Notes: generated from the letters alone by a model not told the origin. 6,699 nucleotides of DNA from Bordetella parapertussis (GCA_945906975.1 CAMDRY010000177.1:1-6699), one strand, 5' to 3'; counted from the stretch's first letter, positions 1 to 6,341 are shown. Made by a program: numbers and translations.

Positions 1-2
1 GG

Positions 3-26
3 TCGATGGGGCGATAGGGCGATGGG
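3..26. repeat. three 8-bp tandem repeats at the window edge
   Basis: Three adjacent octamers read tcgatggg, gcgatagg and gcgatggg. The copies differ by one or two bases. The array touches the left edge of the window, so the number of copies is unknown and it may continue outside. No function can be assigned. Confidence 0.5.
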
Positions 27-166
27 TCAAAAAATTTGCAACCGCGCGATGCTACTGGATTCGCCGGCAATGGACAATCCACACTGCGGGCCAGGCTTTC
101 CCGCGGGCGATACGACAGTCGGCATGCTTGCCCCTGGTATTGCCCCGGGTGGGCATGGGACACATA

Positions 167-191
167 GCAAATAAGGCCGCGGGCCGGCCTT
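167..191 (-). terminator. possible intrinsic terminator (distal)
   Basis: On the minus strand a 7-bp stem (AAGGCCG pairing with CGGCCTT, 5-nt loop) runs directly into TTATTTG. A GC-rich stem followed by a short U-rich tail is the usual form of a Rho-independent terminator. It lies about 100 nt beyond the stop codon of the molybdopterin-subunit gene and faces the right way to end the operon. The U tract is short and interrupted, so this is only a candidate. Confidence 0.4.
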
Positions 192-223
192 CACAGGGGG
201 GCGTAGATAGAGCGGGGCGGCAC

Positions 224-247
224 GGCAAACCGACAAACCGGCAAACC
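224..247. repeat. three 8-bp tandem repeats
   Basis: Three consecutive octamers read ggcaaacc, gacaaacc and ggcaaacc. The outer two are identical and the middle one differs at one base. They lie between the two hairpins downstream of the operon. The period equals that of the unrelated octamer array at positions 3-26. Function is unknown. Confidence 0.55.
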
Positions 248-250
248 TCC

Positions 251-279
251 CGGAAAGCCACGCCCCGCGCGGCTTTCCG
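251..279 (-). terminator. hairpin just downstream of the operon
   Basis: A perfect 9-bp stem (cggaaagcc at 251-259, ggctttccg at 271-279) encloses an 11-nt loop and starts 15 nt after the last stop codon of the operon. No T run follows on the minus strand, so it is not a canonical intrinsic terminator. It could protect the 3' end of the mRNA or act together with the hairpin at 173-191. Confidence 0.4.
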
Positions 280-293
280 CGTATCGCTGCGGA

Positions 294-2678
294 TCAGGCG
301 ACGGGCGCGCCGGCCTCGATCAGTTGCAGCAGGCGCACCGGTGAGATCGGCGCCTCCGTCACGCGCACACCCCAGGGCGTGAGTGCATCGTCTATGGCCG
401 ACATGATGGTCGGTGCAACCGGCACCGTGCCACCCTCGCCCACGCCCTTGACGCCAAGCGGGTTGAGCGGCGAGGGGCTTTCGTGGAACAGGATTTCAAA
501 CTTCGGCACTTCCACCGCGGCCGGCAGCAGATAATCGGCGAAGGTCGCGGTATAGGGCTGGGCCTCGCCGTCATAGCCCATGTATTCGAACAGCGCGTTG
601 CCGATGCCGTGGGTGATGCCACCGTGGATCTGGCCCTCGACAATCATCGGGTTGATCAGCCGGCCACTGTCCTGCAAGGCGACGTAACGCAGCAACTTGA
701 CGTTGCCGGTCTCAACATCAACCTCGACCTCGCAGGCATGAAAGGAATGCGCGTAGGCGAGCACCTCGGTGCGCCAGTGAAAGCTCGACTCTAGCCCCGC
801 TTCCATGCCCGGGGGCAGGGCGTAACCGGGCACACCGCGCAGCACGCGCGCCACCTCGCTCAACGCAACCGAGCGATCGGTGCCCTGCACAAACACGCGG
901 CCGTCGCGCAACTCAAGATCGGCTTCAGCCGCCTCGAGCATTTGCGCACCCAGCTTGATCGCCTTGTCGCGCACCGCAATCGCGGCCAAGTGCACCGAAG
1001 AGCCGGCGGTCACCGTCTGCCGGCTGGCGAATCCGCCCAGGCCAAGCGAGACAAAGCTGGTGTCGCCGGAAATCACATCGATGTCGCTCTGGCTCACGCC
1101 CAGTTGCTCGGCGCAGATTTGCGCCAGCGCCGTGTGCAGGCCCTGGCCCATGGCCAGCGCGCCGGTGTAAACCGAAATGCGGCCCGAAGGTGAAATGCGC
1201 ACCGTGCCCGACTCGAAGGGGCCGCGTCCGGTGCCCTTCACGCCATGCGCAAAGCCGATGCCGATGTGCCGACCCTCGGCGCGCGCCGCCGACTGGCGCG
1301 CGCGAAAGCCGGCGTAGTCTATGGTGTCGAGCACTTTTTTCTGGCACGCCGGGTAGTCGCCGCTATCGAGGATCACCGGCACACCGGCGCGGATCTTCAG
1401 CGGCTTCTCGTAAGGCATGTCTGCGGCCGGCACGAGGTTGCGCAGCCGCACCTCGGCCCGATCGATGCCCAGTTCGAGCGCGACCCTATCCATCAGCCGC
1501 TCGATGACAAAGGCCGCCTCGGGATAACCGGCGCCGCGCACCGGGATGGTCGGCACCTTGTTGGTCTGGGCCACAAACACGTCCAGCGAATAAGCCGGCA
1601 CCTTGTACGGGCCGGTCACCGCGGTCGCGGCGTTGTAGGGGCAGTTGATGCCCTGCGGCGTGTAGGCGCCCTGATCGTGCACCATGCGCCCGCGCAGGCC
1701 CAGAATCTTGCCTTCGGCATCGGCGGCGATCTCCACATCCCAGTATTGCTCGCGCTCCTGGATTGAGGCGATAAAGTGCTCGCCGCGGTCCTCTATCCAT
1801 TTCACCGGCCGGCCGCTCAGGCGGGCTGCGGCGGCGACAGCGATCTCTTCCGGATAGATGACGAACTTGGCACCAAAGCCGCCGCCCACATCGGGGGCGA
1901 TGACGCGTATGCGGTCCTCGGGGAGGTCGAGCAGGTCGGCGAGCATGAACTTGAGGTCGTGCGACATCTGCGTCGATGACCAGATGCTCAGCGCGCCGGT
2001 CGCATCGAACTGCGCCAGCACGCCGCGCCCCTCTATCGGATGCGCGCCGCCGCGATGGGTGCTAAGCGATTCGGGGAACACATGCGCGGCCTTGGCGAAC
2101 ACGCCGGCGGTGTCGCCGTAGGCGATGGTAAAGCGCGTCAGCACATTGTCGGTCGCCTCCAGGCGCACCTTGGGTGCGGCCGGATTAAGCGCCTCGCGGC
2201 AGTCGGCCAGCGCCGGCAGCGGCTCGTAATCAACCTCGACCAGCGCCACCGCATCCTCGGCGAGGTGGCGCGAATCGGCGACCACCATGACCAGCGCCTC
2301 GCCGACGTAACACAGCTCTTCGGGGCACAGCACAAATGGCGTGATGCCATCGGGCAGCACCTTGGTCGGAAAACCCAGCGGCATGCGAATGCGGCTCAGC
2401 GCCGGCAGGATGTCGCGCGCGGTATAGACGGCATGAATGCCCGGCAGGGCGCGTGCCGCGGCGGCGTCAATGGCGCGAATGCGCGCATGCGCGTGCGGGC
2501 TGCGCAAAAACGCCGCGTGCAGCGTGCCATCAATCCGGATGTCGTCGACAACGCGGCCGCGGCCGCTGAGCAGTGCCGGATCCTCGATGCGTCGCGCACG
2601 CGTGCCGACCACGCGCAGGGCCGGGGTCGCTTGCGGTGCCGCCGCGGCGTCCGTACGGTTCTTGCCGGCGACGCTCAC
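294..2678 (-). CDS. molybdopterin-binding (large) subunit of a xanthine dehydrogenase/CO dehydrogenase-family molybdenum hydroxylase
   Basis: This is the catalytic subunit, expected to hydroxylate a substrate carbon at a molybdenum-cytosine-dinucleotide centre using oxygen from water. The 794-aa length fits the family. Visible landmarks, numbered from the chosen start, are an N-terminal a/b hammerhead-type domain (about 25-160), HPIEGRG (213-219), GGGFGAK (265-271), the substrate loop VRGAGYPEA (380-388), MGQGLHT (510-516), GGITHGIG (686-693) and GVKGVGEGG (742-750), whose Glu748 is the probable catalytic base. The loop lacks the Cys of the AYRCSFR signature of true CoxL, so CO oxidation is unlikely. 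The start is a GTG that overlaps the upstream TGA as GTGA. The frame stays open for 29 more codons upstream, but those overlap the iron-sulfur gene and do not resemble the family. It is the last gene of the operon. The substrate is not readable. Confidence 0.93.
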   Translation of the reverse strand: MSVAGKNRTDAAAAPQATPALRVVGTRARRIEDPALLSGRGRVVDDIRIDGTLHAAFLRSPHAHARIRAIDAAAARALPGIHAVYTARDILPALSRIRMPLGFPTKVLPDGITPFVLCPEELCYVGEALVMVVADSRHLAEDAVALVEVDYEPLPALADCREALNPAAPKVRLEATDNVLTRFTIAYGDTAGVFAKAAHVFPESLSTHRGGAHPIEGRGVLAQFDATGALSIWSSTQMSHDLKFMLADLLDLPEDRIRVIAPDVGGGFGAKFVIYPEEIAVAAAARLSGRPVKWIEDRGEHFIASIQEREQYWDVEIAADAEGKILGLRGRMVHDQGAYTPQGINCPYNAATAVTGPYKVPAYSLDVFVAQTNKVPTIPVRGAGYPEAAFVIERLMDRVALELGIDRAEVRLRNLVPAADMPYEKPLKIRAGVPVILDSGDYPACQKKVLDTIDYAGFRARQSAARAEGRHIGIGFAHGVKGTGRGPFESGTVRISPSGRISVYTGALAMGQGLHTALAQICAEQLGVSQSDIDVISGDTSFVSLGLGGFASRQTVTAGSSVHLAAIAVRDKAIKLGAQMLEAAEADLELRDGRVFVQGTDRSVALSEVARVLRGVPGYALPPGMEAGLESSFHWRTEVLAYAHSFHACEVEVDVETGNVKLLRYVALQDSGRLINPMIVEGQIHGGITHGIGNALFEYMGYDGEAQPYTATFADYLLPAAVEVPKFEILFHESPSPLNPLGVKGVGEGGTVPVAPTIMSAIDDALTPWGVRVTEAPISPVRLLQLIEAGAPVA

Positions 2679-3184
2679 TTCAGTGCCGCCAATTTTGCCG
2701 CCTTGATCTGTTCGGCCGCGTCCATGGCCGCGGCAACGATGTTCTGGTATCCGGTGCAGCGGCACAGATGGCCGGACAAGACCTCACGCACCTGGGCCTC
2801 GGTGGGCGAGGCATTGGACTCGAGCAACTCGGTCAGCGACACCAGCACCCCTGGCGTGCAATAGCCGCACTGCAGGCCGTGCTTGTCCCAGAACGACTGC
2901 TGCAGCGGCGACAAACCATCGGCCGGGGTGAGGCCCTCGACGGTGACAACGCGCTTGCCGTCGGCCTGCGCGGCGAGCATCAGGCAGGCGCGCACCGACT
3001 GGCCCTCGACCAGCACGGTGCAGGCGCCGCACACACCGTGCTCGCAGCCGACATGGGTGCCGGTGAGGCCGATCTGGTGGCGCAGGAAGTCGGCAAGATT
3101 GACACGCGTCTCGACGCTGCAGGCGTGTTCGGTGCCGTTGATGTTGACCTTGATATCGCGTTTTTCCATGCTCTTTATGTCCAT
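2675..3184 (-). CDS. [2Fe-2S] iron-sulfur (small) subunit of the molybdenum hydroxylase
   Basis: This subunit passes electrons from the molybdenum centre to FAD through two [2Fe-2S] clusters. Counting from the start at 3184 (169 aa), an N-terminal plant-ferredoxin-type domain carries GCEHGVCGAC with Cys47, Cys52 and Cys55, followed by Cys67. A C-terminal four-helix domain carries CGYC (Cys106, Cys109) and CRC (Cys141, Cys143). All eight ligands are present and the length is normal. Two starts are possible: 3184, 5 nt after the FAD-subunit stop, and 3169, giving 164 aa beginning MEKRDIKV. Both sit in copies of a 15-bp duplication, and each has AAAGAG only 1 nt upstream, so the context does not decide between them. 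The gene overlaps the molybdopterin subunit by 4 nt, which suggests translational coupling. Confidence 0.93.
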   Translation of the reverse strand: MDIKSMEKRDIKVNINGTEHACSVETRVNLADFLRHQIGLTGTHVGCEHGVCGACTVLVEGQSVRACLMLAAQADGKRVVTVEGLTPADGLSPLQQSFWDKHGLQCGYCTPGVLVSLTELLESNASPTEAQVREVLSGHLCRCTGYQNIVAAAMDAAEQIKAAKLAALK

Positions 3185-3194
3185 GCTCTTTATC
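3165..3194 (-). repeat. 15-bp tandem duplication carrying the start codon
   Basis: Two adjacent 15-bp units (3165-3179 and 3180-3194) match at 14 of 15 bases. On the minus strand each unit reads ATAAAGAGCATGGA plus flanking base, so each has a purine-rich AAAGAG followed by an in-frame ATG. The upstream unit also contains the TAA stop of the FAD-subunit gene. The duplication therefore gives the iron-sulfur subunit two possible starts five codons apart. Confidence 0.85.
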
Positions 3195-4056
3195 GCGCTC
3201 CTGCGCGTCCGAGCGCGGCGGCAAGCACGCGCTTTGACAGCGCCACGGCAAGACGCTGGCGGTACCACCTGGGGTAATGCGGGTCTTCGAGCGCGTCTAT
3301 GGTTCCAGCCGAGGCACAGGCTGCGGCGAAGGACTGTGTAGAGGGTTTCTGCCCGCACAAGGCCGCTTCGATCGCGCCCATGCGCAGCGGCGCGGCGCCT
3401 ACGCCGCCCAAGGTGAGCGACAAGCGTTCGATGCGGCCGTCGCTGCCAAGGGCGAGCATGGCCGCGGCCGACACCACGGCGAAATCGCCGTGACGGCGCG
3501 CATATTCGACGAAGGCCGCGCCGTGGGGCGCGGTCCAGGGCGTGAAGCGCAACTCGACCAGCACTTCATCGGCTTCGAGCGCGGGCGTCATGTAGCCGGC
3601 GGGAAATTCGGCGATGGGGATGCGCCGCTCGCCGCGACGGCTGCGCGCGACCACCACCGCGTCGCAGGCCTGCGCCACGGCAGGCAGTTCCGCCGACGGA
3701 TCAAGCTGGCACAGGCTGCCGCCAATGGTGCCGCGATTGCGCGTCTGGCGGTGGCCGACATAACGGATCGCCTCGGCCATCAGCGGCAGGCGCGCCGCGA
3801 TCAGCGGCGAGAACTCCAGGTCACGCTGGCGCGTCATCGCGCCGATGGCGATTTCGAGGCCCTCCTCGCGAATGTAGGCAAGCCCCTCGACGCCGTTGAT
3901 GTCGACAAGGTCATCGGGCGACACCACGCGCATGTTGAGCATGGGCATCAACGACTGCCCTCCGGCCAGCACACGCGCGTTGGGCGAGTCGGCGAGCAGG
4001 CCCAGCGCCTCGTCTAGTGTGCGTGGCGCGTGATAGCGGAACGGTGCGGCCTTCAT
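3190..4056 (-). CDS. FAD-binding (medium) subunit of the molybdenum hydroxylase
   Basis: This is the flavin subunit, which takes electrons from the iron-sulfur clusters and hands them to an acceptor. The 288-aa length matches CoxM-type subunits. Two FAD-contact motifs of the family are clear: AGGQSLMPMLNMR (31-43) and TIGGSLCQLDPSAELP (110-125), both in the N-terminal FAD-binding domain. The C-terminal third resembles the CO dehydrogenase flavoprotein C-terminal domain. The start is an ATG 25 nt after the decarboxylase-like gene, without an obvious Shine-Dalgarno sequence, so translation may be coupled to the gene before it. The order M-S-L (flavin, iron-sulfur, molybdenum) is the one known from cox operons. 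The subunit alone does not tell the substrate. Confidence 0.93.
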   Translation of the reverse strand: MKAAPFRYHAPRTLDEALGLLADSPNARVLAGGQSLMPMLNMRVVSPDDLVDINGVEGLAYIREEGLEIAIGAMTRQRDLEFSPLIAARLPLMAEAIRYVGHRQTRNRGTIGGSLCQLDPSAELPAVAQACDAVVVARSRRGERRIPIAEFPAGYMTPALEADEVLVELRFTPWTAPHGAAFVEYARRHGDFAVVSAAAMLALGSDGRIERLSLTLGGVGAAPLRMGAIEAALCGQKPSTQSFAAACASAGTIDALEDPHYPRWYRQRLAVALSKRVLAAALGRAGAR

Positions 4057-4081
4057 CGCCGGTTGCCGGGGGCCGTGCCGC

Positions 4082-5074
4082 TCAAACCTTGGACAGGTCG
4101 AGCGTCGACGGATGGAACAGCGCGCGCGGATCGACTTTTTCCGCCGACAGGCCCTGCTCGTGGTGGTAGCGGGTGAAGGTCTCGAGCACGTGCTCGTTGG
4201 CCTTGAAACCGTAACTCCAGTAATCCTCGCCCATCAGCTTCTTCGCCGCCTCGAACTCGGCCACGCCCCAGGGCAGCGTGTTGAACAGGTGGCCGATCTG
4301 GCCCAGTTCGTACATGCACAACTCTTTCGCCTTGTTGAAGGCCTTGAACACGCTCACCGGCAGCCAGGGCTCGCGCTCGGCCAGCTCGCGGCGAATGCCG
4401 ATGATGTGCATGACGGGAAAAATACCGGTGCGACGAAAATATTCCTGCTCGGTGCTTTTGTAGTCGGGGAACATGCGGTCAACGTTGGCCGCGCCGCGGG
4501 CAAAGCACGAGGGCGCGCGCGCGCTGATCATGGCGTCGATCTCGCCCTTCTCGAGCATGTCCGAGAGCGTGCGGTCATGTGGGATGGGCTTGAGGTCGAT
4601 GCCAGCCGGGAGCTTGAGCGGCGCGCGTTCTTCGCGGCCCGGATCCTCCAGGCCGCCGCTGCGCCAGTGCACGTCCTCGGGCTTGACGCCGTATTCGTCG
4701 GCGAGCACGCCGCGTATCCAGACGTTGGCGGTGATCTGGTATTCGGGCAGGCCTATGGTCTTGCCCTTGAGGTCGGCCGGCGTCTTGATGCCGCGGTCGG
4801 TGCGGATGTAGATGCCCGAGTGGCGGAACAGGCGCGACACGAAGGCCGGCACGCCGACGTAGGCGTTCTGGCCGCGGGAGGTCATCAGCGTGTGGCTGGA
4901 CATCGAGATTTCAGACACGTCAAATTCGTTGAACTTGAAGGCGCGGTGAAAGGCCTCCTCGGGTTCTATCGGCACGGCGGACACTTCACAGCCCTCTATC
5001 GGCGCGCGGCCGTCAAAGAGCGCGCGGCAACGATCGTAGTCGCAACACGCCATACTGATACGCAGTTTGTTCAC
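4082..5074 (-). CDS. 4,5-dihydroxyphthalate decarboxylase-like protein (Pht5 family, periplasmic-binding-protein fold)
   Basis: The 330-aa product resembles proteins annotated as 4,5-dihydroxyphthalate decarboxylase. Family-like segments are ACCDYDRCRALFDGR (9-23), EFDVSEISMSSH (50-61), RLFRHSGIYI (81-90), GLPEYQITANVWIRGVL (108-124), GGLEDPGREE (140-149), RRTGIFPVMH (214-223) and the C-terminal EQGLS (306-310). There is no signal peptide, so it should be cytoplasmic and act as an enzyme, not as a transport receptor, although the fold is related to binding proteins. The start is a GTG with AAAGGA 10 nt upstream, and the N-terminal MNKLRISMACCDYDR fits the family. It lies directly before the molybdenum hydroxylase genes, which suggests that decarboxylation and hydroxylation belong to one pathway. 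Many family members are uncharacterised, so the true substrate may not be dihydroxyphthalate. Confidence 0.82.
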   Translation of the reverse strand: MNKLRISMACCDYDRCRALFDGRAPIEGCEVSAVPIEPEEAFHRAFKFNEFDVSEISMSSHTLMTSRGQNAYVGVPAFVSRLFRHSGIYIRTDRGIKTPADLKGKTIGLPEYQITANVWIRGVLADEYGVKPEDVHWRSGGLEDPGREERAPLKLPAGIDLKPIPHDRTLSDMLEKGEIDAMISARAPSCFARGAANVDRMFPDYKSTEQEYFRRTGIFPVMHIIGIRRELAEREPWLPVSVFKAFNKAKELCMYELGQIGHLFNTLPWGVAEFEAAKKLMGEDYWSYGFKANEHVLETFTRYHHEQGLSAEKVDPRALFHPSTLDLSKV

Positions 5075-5084
5075 GTTCTTCCCA

Positions 5085-5090
5085 TCCTTT
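5085..5090 (-). promoter_or_regulatory. Shine-Dalgarno sequence of the decarboxylase-like gene
   Basis: AAAGGA on the minus strand ends 10 nt before the GTG at 5074 and supports that non-ATG start. An ATG overlapping its last base opens only a four-codon frame (5085-5071), whose TGA overlaps the GTG. That ATG has no room for its own ribosome-binding site. Confidence 0.5.
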
Positions 5091-5138
5091 TAAACGGCGG
5101 TTATATGCCGGACTTTTTCAAATGAAGCGGGCAACGGC

Positions 5139-5160
5139 GGCGGGAGCACCCGCCGGGTGC
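5139..5160 (-). other. overlapping, mutually exclusive hairpins between receptor and enzyme genes
   Basis: Two perfect 6-bp stems share the same bases: ggcggg/cccgcc (5139-5144 with 5149-5154, 4-nt loop) and gcaccc/gggtgc (5146-5151 with 5155-5160, 3-nt loop). They begin 15 nt after the receptor stop codon. No U tract follows directly, so this is not a standard terminator. It could reduce read-through or stabilise the 3' end of the receptor mRNA, which is often needed in larger amounts than the enzymes. Confidence 0.4.
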
Positions 5161-5175
5161 GCGCGCAGCCGGTGA

Positions 5176-6153
5176 TTACTCGGGCTTGATTCCGGCGATT
5201 TTTATCGCCTCGCGGAATTTGGCGATATCGGAAACCAGCAGCGCGGTGAACTGCGCCGACGAGCCGACAAAGAGGTCGAGCCCGCCGTTGGTCAGCCGCG
5301 ATTTGACTTCGGGCATGGCCAGCACTTTCCTCACATCGGCCTCGATCTTGGCCAGCACATCCTTGGGCGTGCCGGTGGGCGCGAGCAGGCCGTAGTAGTT
5401 CTCGACCTCGTAGTTGGCCAGCTCCTTAATGCCCGATTCACGGAAGGTCGGCAGTTCCGGCACCGAGGGCGAGCGCTCCTTGGTCGTCAGGCCGAGAATA
5501 CGCAGCTTGCCCTGCTTGGCAAAGGGCAGCACCGCGGCGAGCGAGGCGATGACCACATCCACCTGCCCGGCGACCGCGTCGGTCACCGCGGGTGAGCAGC
5601 CGCGATGCGGGATATGCACGGCGAAGGTCTTGGTCGCGTACTTGTACAGTTCCATGGCGAAGTGGTGCGCCGTGGCCACGCCGCAGGTGGTGTAGTCGAC
5701 CTTGCCCGGACTGGCGCGCAGCATGGCGGTGAATTCATTTATGTCCTTGGCCGGCACGCGCGGGTTGACGGCCAGCACGATCGGCGTGGAGGTGGTCAGT
5801 ATGGCCGGGACGAAATCCTTGATCAGGTCAAAGGGCAGATTGTTGAACAGCGCCTGGTTGATGGCGTGGGTGTTGCTGGCGAGCAGCAGCGTGTAGCCGT
5901 CGGCCGGGGAGCGGAACACCTGCTCCACGCCGATGCTGCCGCCGGCGCCGATGCGGTTCTCGACGATGACCTGCTGGTTCCACATGCGCGAGAGCTGGTC
6001 GCCGATGACGCGCGCACTGAAGTCGGCGGCACCGCCGGTGGTGAAGGTGACGATGATCTTCACCGGCTTGCTGGGAAAGCCGCCCTGGGCGGACGCCGCG
6101 GAGGCGCCGAGCAGGACACACACTGCCATCACGAGCCGTGCAAAACGAATCAT
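5176..6153 (-). CDS. Bug-type (TctC family) periplasmic solute-binding receptor
   Basis: The 325-aa protein binds a small, usually carboxylated, solute in the periplasm. An N-terminal signal peptide is clear: basic MIRFAR, a hydrophobic stretch, then ASA before Gln23, with cleavage likely after residue 22. The mature part opens with the family pattern FPSKPVKIIVTFTTGGAADFS (26-46), followed by VENRIGAGGSIG (64-75), SPADGYTLLLASN (82-94) and HRGCSPAVTDAVAGQVDV (183-200), the region that contacts ligand carboxylates in characterised Bug proteins. The start is an ATG with GGAG 7 nt upstream; the 48 codons of open frame before it look non-coding. Cys157 and Cys186 sit in the two ligand-facing loops. 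No TctA or TctB genes are nearby, as is usual for orphan Bug receptors. It leads the catabolic operon, so its ligand is probably the pathway substrate. Confidence 0.93.
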   Translation of the reverse strand: MIRFARLVMAVCVLLGASAASAQGGFPSKPVKIIVTFTTGGAADFSARVIGDQLSRMWNQQVIVENRIGAGGSIGVEQVFRSPADGYTLLLASNTHAINQALFNNLPFDLIKDFVPAILTTSTPIVLAVNPRVPAKDINEFTAMLRASPGKVDYTTCGVATAHHFAMELYKYATKTFAVHIPHRGCSPAVTDAVAGQVDVVIASLAAVLPFAKQGKLRILGLTTKERSPSVPELPTFRESGIKELANYEVENYYGLLAPTGTPKDVLAKIEADVRKVLAMPEVKSRLTNGGLDLFVGSSAQFTALLVSDIAKFREAIKIAGIKPE

Positions 6154-6160
6154 CAGGAAT

Positions 6161-6164
6161 CTCC
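6161..6164 (-). promoter_or_regulatory. Shine-Dalgarno sequence of the Bug receptor
   Basis: GGAG on the minus strand, 7 nt before the ATG at 6153. It fixes this start over the earlier in-frame codons reaching to 6297, which lack such a site and would put 48 residues in front of a well-formed signal peptide. Confidence 0.75.
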
Positions 6165-6221
6165 GGAAGGAAAGGTCAAAAAAACGGGGGCAAACGGGCG
6201 TTATTGGGATCCGTACACTGA

Positions 6222-6255
6222 GTGAGGCGCAGGGTGTGCACAGGGTGAGGCACAG
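6222..6255. promoter_or_regulatory. repeated GTGAGGCnCAG motif flanking a TGTGCACA palindrome
   Basis: GTGAGGCGCAG (6222-6232) and GTGAGGCACAG (6245-6255) match at 10 of 11 bases. Their starts are 23 bp apart, close to two helical turns. The perfect palindrome TGTGCACA (6235-6242) lies between them. The block lies 69-102 bp upstream of the receptor start codon, a plausible place for a regulator site. No regulator can be named. Confidence 0.35.
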
Positions 6256-6270
6256 CAGTGGCGCACCTGT

Positions 6271-6300
6271 GAGACGTCTGGACACGTCTGGACACATCTG
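6271..6300. repeat. three 10-bp direct repeats, possible regulator-binding sites
   Basis: Three adjacent units read gagacgtctg, gacacgtctg and gacacatctg. Neighbouring units differ by one base. The 10-bp period places the units on nearly the same face of the helix, as expected for cooperative protein binding. They lie 118-147 bp upstream of the receptor start. Confidence 0.55.
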
Positions 6301-6322
6301 CGAACACTTTTGCGGCCCCGCC

Positions 6323-6341
6323 GCGGCATATTTTATGCCGC
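6323..6341. promoter_or_regulatory. perfect inverted repeat with AT core, operator-like
   Basis: GCGGCATA and TATGCCGC (8 bp each) flank TTT. The AT-rich centre on the minus strand reads CATAAAATATG and could double as a weak -10 box for the operon. An operator overlapping a -10 would fit repression, but this is inference. Confidence 0.45.

Larger units (their letters stand above)
1..293. other. non-coding region downstream of the operon
   Basis: I see no supported gene here. Short open frames exist on both strands, but none has a ribosome-binding site or a recognisable protein. The stretch follows the stop codon of the molybdopterin-subunit gene. It holds two hairpins (251-279 and 173-191) that could end the operon transcript, and two sets of three 8-bp tandem repeats (3-26 and 224-247). 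An A/T-rich patch lies near 29-38. The operon therefore probably ends here, unless a further gene begins left of the window. Confidence 0.6.

Noticed and set aside
27..261. Two overlapping minus-strand frames of 69 codons each
   Set aside because: They overlap each other and the putative terminators, and their translations show no family resemblance.
128..382. An 84-codon plus-strand frame in the left spacer
   Set aside because: It runs into the antisense of the molybdenum subunit, lacks a ribosome-binding site, and is Arg/Pro/Ala-rich without any recognisable feature.
2679..2765. An N-terminal extension of the molybdenum subunit to an upstream ATG
   Set aside because: The 29 extra residues overlap the iron-sulfur gene and look like its out-of-frame translation. 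The GTG in the GTGA overlap is the more credible start.
2040..2864. A 274-codon plus-strand frame opposite the molybdenum and iron-sulfur subunits
   Set aside because: It spans two real genes on the other strand, has no recognisable motif, and is rich in Arg, Ala and Gly as expected of an antisense shadow.
3277..4017. A 246-codon plus-strand frame opposite the FAD subunit
   Set aside because: Antisense to a gene with clear FAD motifs; no family resemblance of its own.
5071..5085. A four-codon leader frame overlapping the GTG of the decarboxylase-like gene
   Set aside because: The AAGG element lies directly against its ATG, leaving no ribosome-binding spacing. The frame most likely arose by chance.
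4112..5125. A 337-codon open frame on the plus strand, antisense to the decarboxylase-like gene
   Set aside because: It mirrors a well-supported minus-strand gene, its translation is low-complexity in Ala, Gly, Val and Arg, and long antisense frames are common in GC-rich coding DNA.
6154..6297. A longer Bug receptor beginning at 6297
   Set aside because: The added 48 residues would bury the signal peptide, and the ATG at 6153 has its own GGAG.
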